Source: Manihot esculenta (lineage: Eukaryota > Streptophyta > Magnoliopsida > Malpighiales > Euphorbiaceae). Taken from it: a stretch of 64,000 bases of DNA. The position numbers were made by a program, and so were the translations under genes. The stretch is from the NCBI RefSeq assembly GCF_001659605.2, contig NC_035176.2, positions 33,102,716-33,166,715 on the forward strand, written 5' to 3'. The stretch's first letter is position 1, and each line of letters opens with the position of its first letter. The notes under the pieces are model-generated. The model was not told where the DNA came from. It was given only the letters and a program-made list of their open reading frames with translations, and searched no databases. Shown here one piece after another: positions 57,938 to 64,000 of the stretch.

Positions 57938-58221
57938 CACGAGGGAAGAGGTGCAGAAGCTGGAGGAGGCTGGGTTATTAGGGAAGTAATGTACCCACAG
58001 TGGTTAGCCAATCTTGTGTTAGTAAAAAAGGCTAATGAAAAATATAAAATGTGTATAAATTTCAATTATTTAAATTATGCTTGCCCTAAAGATTGTTATC
58101 CCCTCCCAGATATTAATAAAATGGTCGACTCTATGGTTGGGTTTGATTATTTTTCGTTCCTAGATGCTATGTCAGGGTATCACTAGATTCCTATGGACAG
58201 CTCGGACGAAGAGAAGACCTC
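57938..58221 (+). pseudogene. RT N-terminal part of TAT copy 2
   Basis: The frame reads EEVQKLEEAGLL, then YPQWLANLVLVKKANEKYKM, NYACPKDCYPLPDINKMVDS and YFSFLDAMSGYH, the first RT blocks. A stop follows and a solo LTR interrupts at 58222. The RT continues at 60678. Confidence 0.88.
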
Positions 58222-60677
58222 TGTAATACCCGGCTAGATTCCGGCATCGGAATCCCTACCTTCCGGCGGAATCTCCATTGGAATCTAGAATTTTGAAGAT
58301 GCCAGAGGCTTCTAGAGGGGTAAAATGTGTTTTCAAAAAGGGTTTTTACTGATTTCATGGTTTTAAATTGAGTTTTGAAAAGAAAAGACCAAGGAGGCGT
58401 TTGCCAGGTTCGGCCGCCGAAAGTGAAGTTCGGCCGCCGAACATGGAAAGGTTTTGGGAGCGCTTTTGGCCTCCGAAAGCCTTGTTTGAACGAGCCAAGG
58501 TTCGGCTGCCGAACATGCATGAGTTTAGGGGGCACATTAGGCTGCCGAAGGTGGTTCAGCAGGCCACCTATAAAGGGCCCTCAGATCGGAAATGGACGAG
58601 TTTTCTCCCCATTCTCGAGCTCAGGTGAGTTTTGTCCTCCCTTGGCCATTTTCATGTGTTTTTCTTCATCTCCTTCATGTTTTCATGAGTTTTATGGCTG
58701 TTTTGAAGAGTTTTCAAGCTTAGATCAAGTTTTGGGAACTTGGAGACCCAAGGAGTTGGTTCCTCCCATCTCCAAGTTAAAGCTCGCACAAACCCTCGAT
58801 CTTCAAGAGGTAAGTGGGGATCTATGCTTTCCTTTATGTTTCATGAAGTTTAAGTAAGTTTTAAGAGGTTTTAATGGTTAAGTATGGGTAGATATGCATG
58901 TTAGGGTTTATGTGGGTTCTTATGCCCAATGTATGTTATGTGATGTTTGTGTTGAGGAGTTTATGCTAGTTTATGCTCCTTTATACTTGTGGGAGTGAGT
59001 ATGCATGATGGGGAGAGAGTATGTGAGGATTTGGGTTGTTTTGATGGTTTTGGCCTATGTGGGTCATAAGCTATCTATGTATGTTTTTGATGTTCTTTGT
59101 TGGAGTTTAAGCTTGTTTAACCTCCTTTGTGCATGGTTAAGGGTTTATGCATGTTTTGGTAAGGTTGGGTGTTGTTTTGGGGTGTTTGGAAGGTTTGGGA
59201 CGCTTGAATGCATGAGAAGCTGAGTTCTGCCCTTCTGGGAAGAACTCAGGTTCGGCCGCCGAAAGTAGCTTCGGCCGCCGAACCTGCTTTTGGATGCATG
59301 GATTGGCCGCCTAACCTTGCCCCCGAAAGTTGAGTTTTGGCTTGAAAGCAGACTTTCGGCCGCCGAAGGAAGGTTCGGCCGCCGAAAGTGCCTGACTTTC
59401 GTCTCTGAAGAGGGACTTTCGGCCGCCGAAGGTGCCGCCGAAAGTGCCCTGTCCAGCCTTTTCATGGTTGTTTTCTATGCATGTTTAAGTGATGTTTTAG
59501 GGGGTTTTTGGTAGTTGCTTATGAGTTGTTTAGAGTGTGTTTGGCACCTCATTCGAGTCCACCTGTGTAGGATCGGACTCGAGGGACCGAGGAGGCCATC
59601 AGTGTTAGCAGTTGCAGAGTCAGTCCAGCGTCTGCCAGAGGTGAGTAGAACTAAACTTAATCTTTTATTTTATGAAATCAAATGCCTAAAGCATGTTCAC
59701 GCATCATGTTTATATGTAATAGGTTGATTGCACTAGTTACACGAATATGACGCATTGCATTATTTATTGTTGATGTGGATGGACCAAGGCGACCCCAATA
59801 GCCCATGTTATGTATGAAAGACCTGGGTAAGTCCCTTCGTGGGCCAGGCACTATGTTATGTATGAAAGACCTGGGTAAGTCCCTTCATGGGCCAGGCACT
59901 ATGCAGAGGGAGTTTTGGTGGTCATGTTCGTCTGTTATGTGGAATGTTTGGGCTGTGACGCATTTCATGAAAGCATGTAATTAATAAATTGTTTTCTTTG
60001 TTTCTACTCACTGGGCTTTTTAGCTCACCCCTCTCCCCTAACCCCAGTTTTACAGGTCAGAGGTAGGCCAGAAAGACGTCAAGGGTAAAAGTCTTGTAAT
60101 AGTATTAGATTAGTGTTTTAGTGTGGACATGTATTGTAAACTGAGAAAATGAATTATAATGTAATACAAGTATAATAGAGTTATGTTTATGGATTAGTAC
60201 TGTGCTTGGCCCTAAGACTTGGTTAGCCCCTTTTTAATACATGATGTATGTTATGTTAGATGTTGAGTTGTGTTTGAACTAAACTGGTGGCATGTGTTGT
60301 TTACCACGCTAGAGCTTGATGAGGACCCTAGTGGAGGTCCTATGTTTGTGGTTTGATGCATGCACAGGTTAGGTTTGGTTCTTTGGATGTGACTCCGGCT
60401 TGATGTATGTTGTATTGACCCAGCTAGAGTTTTGATGAGGGCTCTATTAGGGGGGTTTCTTTATGTTTCCAGTTATGTTGCATACAGGTCAAGCTCGGTT
60501 TATACATCATATGTTTCAGTTTTTATGTTAAAATTTTGATCATGTATGGGATTTGACCAGGTGATAGGAGGTATGTTTGGCTTGCTATGGGTCCCGGCGG
60601 CCTTAAGCCGATCTGGATCCTAGCGCCGGTGGCAGTTCAGGCCGTTACAGAGGGGTATCGGTTTCCGGGTTGTTACA
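58222..60677 (+). mobile_element. Near-solo Tekay-like LTR with leftover internal bases, 2,456 bp
   Basis: It begins tgtaatacccggctagattc. A canonical LTR end occurs at 60649 (gccgttaca), followed by gaggggtatcg (60650-60660), which looks like the primer-site junction, and then a second LTR terminus (tttccgggttgttaca) at 60677. The duplication acctc (58217-58221, 60678-60682) flanks the whole. So nearly the entire interior and all but ~17 bp of the 3' LTR are gone, by illegitimate deletion rather than normal LTR-LTR exchange. Palindrome clusters 58408-58560 and 59248-59445; TATA at 58569. Confidence 0.9.
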
Positions 60678-61363
60678 ACCTCCTTCATAATTAAAGATGG
60701 GACATACTACTACAGGGCTATGCCTTTTGGGTTGAAAAATGCAAGGGCAACGTATCAAAGGTTGATGAATAAGATCTTTAAGGATCAAATAGGGAGAAAC
60801 GTGGAAGTCTATGTCGACGACATGGTAGTTAAAAGCCATACCTTCCAGCAACATCGGACCTACTTGGAAGAGGTCTTCGGGGTATTGCAACGATACAAGA
60901 TGAGGTTGAACCTGTCAAAGTGTGCTTTCTTCATCAGAGGAAAAAATTTTCTGGACTACATGGTCAGTGGAAGGGCCATAGAGCCGAACTCGAAGAAAGT
61001 AGAGGCTATATTGACAATGTCTGAGCCAACTTGTGTAAGGGATGTACAGAGGCTTACAAGAAGGGTGGTAGCACTCAACAAGTTCATGTCCAAATCAGTA
61101 GAAAGATGCCTACCTTTCTTCAAAAAGCTGAAGAAGGTCCCAAACTTTGAATGGACAGAGGATTGTCAAAAAGCCTTTAGAAACCTCGAAGAGTACCTTA
61201 ACTCCCTACATGTGCTTAGTAGCCCATTAGTAGGAGAGAAACTGTTAATTTATTTGGCAGCATCCGAGCAAACAGTGAGTGTCGTGTTGGTGAGAGAAGA
61301 AGCAGTGAACTAGAAGCCTATCTTCTATGTTAGCAAGGTGCTTAGAGACACCAAGGTTAGGTA
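60678..61363 (+). pseudogene. RT and RNase H start of TAT copy 2
   Basis: A 197-codon frame (60720-61313) carries MPFGLKNARATYQRLM, the YVDDMVVKS catalytic box, CAFFIRGKNFLDYMVSGRA, DVQRLTRRVVALN and LPFFKKLKKVPNFEW, then the start of RNase H (YLAASEQTVSVVLVREE). The YVDDMVVKS form and the spacing identify the TAT lineage. A TAG at 61311-61313 and the LTR at 61364 end it. Confidence 0.9.
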
Positions 61364-61785
61364 TGTAATACCCGGCTAGACTCCGGTATCGAAATTCCTA
61401 CCGTTCGGTGGAATCTCGGATGTCGGAAACCTCTAGAAGGGTAAAATCATGTTTTAATAAAATGTTTTAATGTATTTTATGATTTTAATTAAGAAAGCAA
61501 CTGAGTTTTGAATGAAAAAGACCTGGAGGCATTTCCAGGTTCGGCCGCGGAACCTCAAGTTCGGCCACCGAACGTGGGATAGTTTAGGGGGGCAAGTTAG
61601 GCTTCCGAAAGTGGCCCAGGTTTGGCCATCGAACCTCATTTTCGGCCGCCGAACTTGCATGAGTTTTGGAGGCACTTTAGGCTTCCGAAGGTGGCCTGGC
61701 CAGCCACCTATAAAAGGATCCATGGCCGAAAATGGGCGAGCTTTCTCCCCTATTTTCGGCCAACTGTGAGTCCATGCTCTCCCAT
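61364..61785 (+). mobile_element. Tekay-like LTR, first 422 bp, interrupted
   Basis: It begins tgtaatacccggctagactc inside the TAT RNase H region (preceding pentamer aggta). It contains one palindrome cluster (61540-61690) and a TATA box at 61709. At 61786 another LTR of the same family starts. The remainder and right target duplication lie beyond the window. Confidence 0.88.
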
Positions 61786-64000
61786 TGTAATACCCGGCTA
61801 GACTCCGGTATCAGAATTCCTACCGTCCGGTGGAATCTCGGATGTCGGAGACCTCTAGAAGGATAAAATCATGTTTTCACAAATGTTTTCATGTTTTAAT
61901 GATTTTTAAGTAAGAGTGAATTTGAGTTTTTAAATGAAAAGGACCATGGAACCTTTACCAGGTTCGGCCGCCGAAAGTCATGTTCGGCCGCCGAACGTGG
62001 ATAGGTTTTGGGAGCACTTTTGGCCTCCGAAAGTTTGGTTTGAAAGAAACCAGGTTCGGCCGCCGAACCTCATGTTCGGCCGCCGAACATGCATGAGATG
62101 TGGGGGCACGTTCGGCCCCCGAACATGAACTGGCCAGCCCCTATATAAGAGCTCCATGGCCGAAACGGGCGTGTTTCCTCCCCATTTTCGGCCACGGTGA
62201 GTTCTTGCTCCTCCACGGTTCGTTTTTTATGATTTTCCTTCAATCCTTTATGTTTTAACAAGGTTTTTGTCGTTTTGAAGAGATTTGAGCAAGTTTTGGA
62301 GCTTTGAGGTTCAAGAACTCAAAATCTCCCACCTCCGAGTTTAGGACGTCTCTCTCTCGATCTTCAAGAGGTATGAGCCGATCTTAAGCTCATTTTATGT
62401 TTAAAGTAAGTTTTATGCAAGATCTATGGGGTAGAATGCATGTTTAGCTCATAGTTAGGTTTTTGAGTTAATGTTATGTTTTGAGCAATGTGGCTTGGAT
62501 TGTGTTGTTGTTGTGTGTTGTAGTTGGGGTTTTAGGTAGTTTGAAACCCCTAGGAGCCAATGTATGTATATTTGCATGATTTGGTGAGTTATATGCATGT
62601 TGGATTGGATAGGAGAGAATTTTGTGCAAAGGGAGCCAAGTTTCTGCCCTTTGGCAGAAACCAGGTTCGGCAGCCGAAGGAACTTTCAGCCGCCGAACAT
62701 GGCTTGGGAGGCAGGCCTTTCGACTGCCGAAGTTGCCCCCCGAAAAGAGACTTTCGTCTCTGTCTGGGACTTTCGGCCGCCGAAGGTGCCGCCGAACCTG
62801 CCTGGGTTTCGGCTCTAAAGGGACTTTCGGCCGCCGAACCTACCGCCGAAAGTGCCCTGTCCAGCCTTCCTTTGCATGTTTTTGCATGATTGTTTTGAGG
62901 TGTTTTAGGGGGTTTTTGGAGGATGTCTTAGAGTTATGTTCATGTATGTTTGGTCCCTCATTTGAGTCCACCTGTGTAGGTTCGGACCCGAGGAACCTAG
63001 GACCCCAGCAGTGAGTCAGTCACTTCAGAGTCAGTAGAGCTTCAGCCAGAGGTGAGTGGAATAACTCTTATGCTTTTAAATAAATAAATCAGTTTTAGCA
63101 TGATTCACGCATCATGAATGCCATGAGATAATAGGGTGTTGCATTAGACTCACGAATATGTTGCATTGCATATTATGTTTGATGATGTGGATGGATGTTG
63201 AATGATCCATTTGTCCCCCTATGCTATGATGATGATGATACGGTACGGAAGACCAGTGAGGCCCATTCTACGCCCCTGGCACTATGTAAGAGAAAGACCA
63301 GTGAGGCCCATTCTACGCCCCTGGCACAGTTGGACCATGTTATGTTATGTTATGTAAGAGAAAGACCAGTGAGGCCCATTCTACGCTCCTGGCACAGTTG
63401 GTCCATGTAGGGGACTATTGGTGACAAATTCATCCTTGATGTGATTAGCTGTGATGTGATGCATTTCATGTTATCATATGTTTTGAATGTTTTACTATTC
63501 TGCTCACTGGGCTCTTGTAGCTCACCCCTCTCCCTTAACCCCCAGGCTTGCAAGTACAGGGTAGTCCAGGAGGTCAGCAAGAGTAATGAAGTCCTGGTTT
63601 CGTAATAGATAGAAAGTGGACATGACAAATTATGTAATGATGTAATGTTATGATTAGTTATGTTATGTAATGATGATATAGAGGTTTAGAAGTGTGCTTG
63701 ACCATAGTTTGTTGTAATCCCTTGTTGATACATGATCTTGATGTTTATGTTTAACCAACTCAACTTATGATGTATCGCCCATTGGGGCATTGATGAGATC
63801 CCACAGAGGGGTCAAGTTTATGTTTATGCTATGTATAGTGCATGCACAGGTTGAGTTTGGTGTATGAGGAAAAGAAAAGTTTTAATTTTTATGTATGATG
63901 GTTGATCATGTATGGGATTAATCAGGTTCTCAGGATGTATGTTAGGCTTGCTACGGGTCCCGGCGGCCTTAAGTTGACCCGGATCCTAGCGCCGGTAGCG
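61786..64000 (+). mobile_element. Tekay-like LTR nested in another LTR, runs off the window
   Basis: It begins tgtaatacccggctagactc, preceded by cccat. Order: palindrome cluster 61960-62125, TATA 62142, donor word caagag/gt at ~62371, second cluster 62665-62855, three ~33-bp subrepeats (63248-63400; gaggcccattctacg), and the final block tacgggtcccggcggcctt near 63953. About 30 bases of LTR are missing at the window edge, so whether it is solo or part of a complete element cannot be told. Confidence 0.9.

Noticed and set aside
57896..58186. Open frame running from the foldback arm into RT as a fusion gene
   Set aside because: The frame only happens to read through the arm; the RT part belongs to the interrupted TAT element.

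Overview
This is plant nuclear DNA. The genes have many short GT-AG introns and encode plant-type proteins: a plastid glutathione peroxidase, a folate-biopterin transporter, a pentatricopeptide (PPR) protein and a TPD1-like secreted peptide. The DNA between them is made of Ty3/gypsy elements, MITEs and AT-rich spacers. The proteins look eudicot and the style suggests Malpighiales, perhaps Euphorbiaceae such as cassava or rubber tree. That placement is an impression from protein similarity, not a search result.

Layout. (1) 1-14.6 kb is a wrecked TAT-lineage Ty3/gypsy element (copy 1, + strand). It holds a diverged gag, a reverse transcriptase (RT) scrap and an RNase H scrap, and it is interrupted by an unclassified repeat, an LTR fragment and a complete 9,941-bp Tekay/Del-type chromovirus at 3594-13534. 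That chromovirus has two 2,277-bp LTRs with no difference seen, a tctgc target duplication, a primer site, a polypurine tract and one uninterrupted gag-pol frame. A block of about 72-bp tandem repeats ends copy 1. (2) 14.6-49.3 kb is a gene island of eight genes: C1D (-), a small conserved-looking unknown (+), TPD1-like (-), PP2C (-), PPR (-), plastid glutathione peroxidase (+), folate-biopterin transporter (+) and ERH (+). A 309-bp TRIM element lies inside a Harbinger-like MITE between 15.5 and 16.7 kb. (3) 49.3-64 kb is a second copy of the same TAT family (+ strand). It is split by solo LTRs of the Tekay-like family at 49798-52107 (-), 52700-55082 (-) and 58222-60677 (+), by an LTR into which another LTR has inserted (61364 and 61786 onward, +), and by a 481-bp foldback element at 57457-57937.

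The genes do not form a pathway. They are ordinary housekeeping or signalling genes held in a pocket between two heterochromatin-type clusters. The most notable non-genic signals are three. First, the young, apparently complete chromovirus. Second, arrays of a 13-bp GC palindrome (TTCGGCCGCCGAA) beside the TATA box in all the Tekay-like LTRs seen at sufficient length. Third, the foldback element, which has 184-bp inverted arms but LTR-like TG...CA ends and a 5-bp target duplication. All intron-exon models were built by eye from GT-AG sites and reading-frame continuity.
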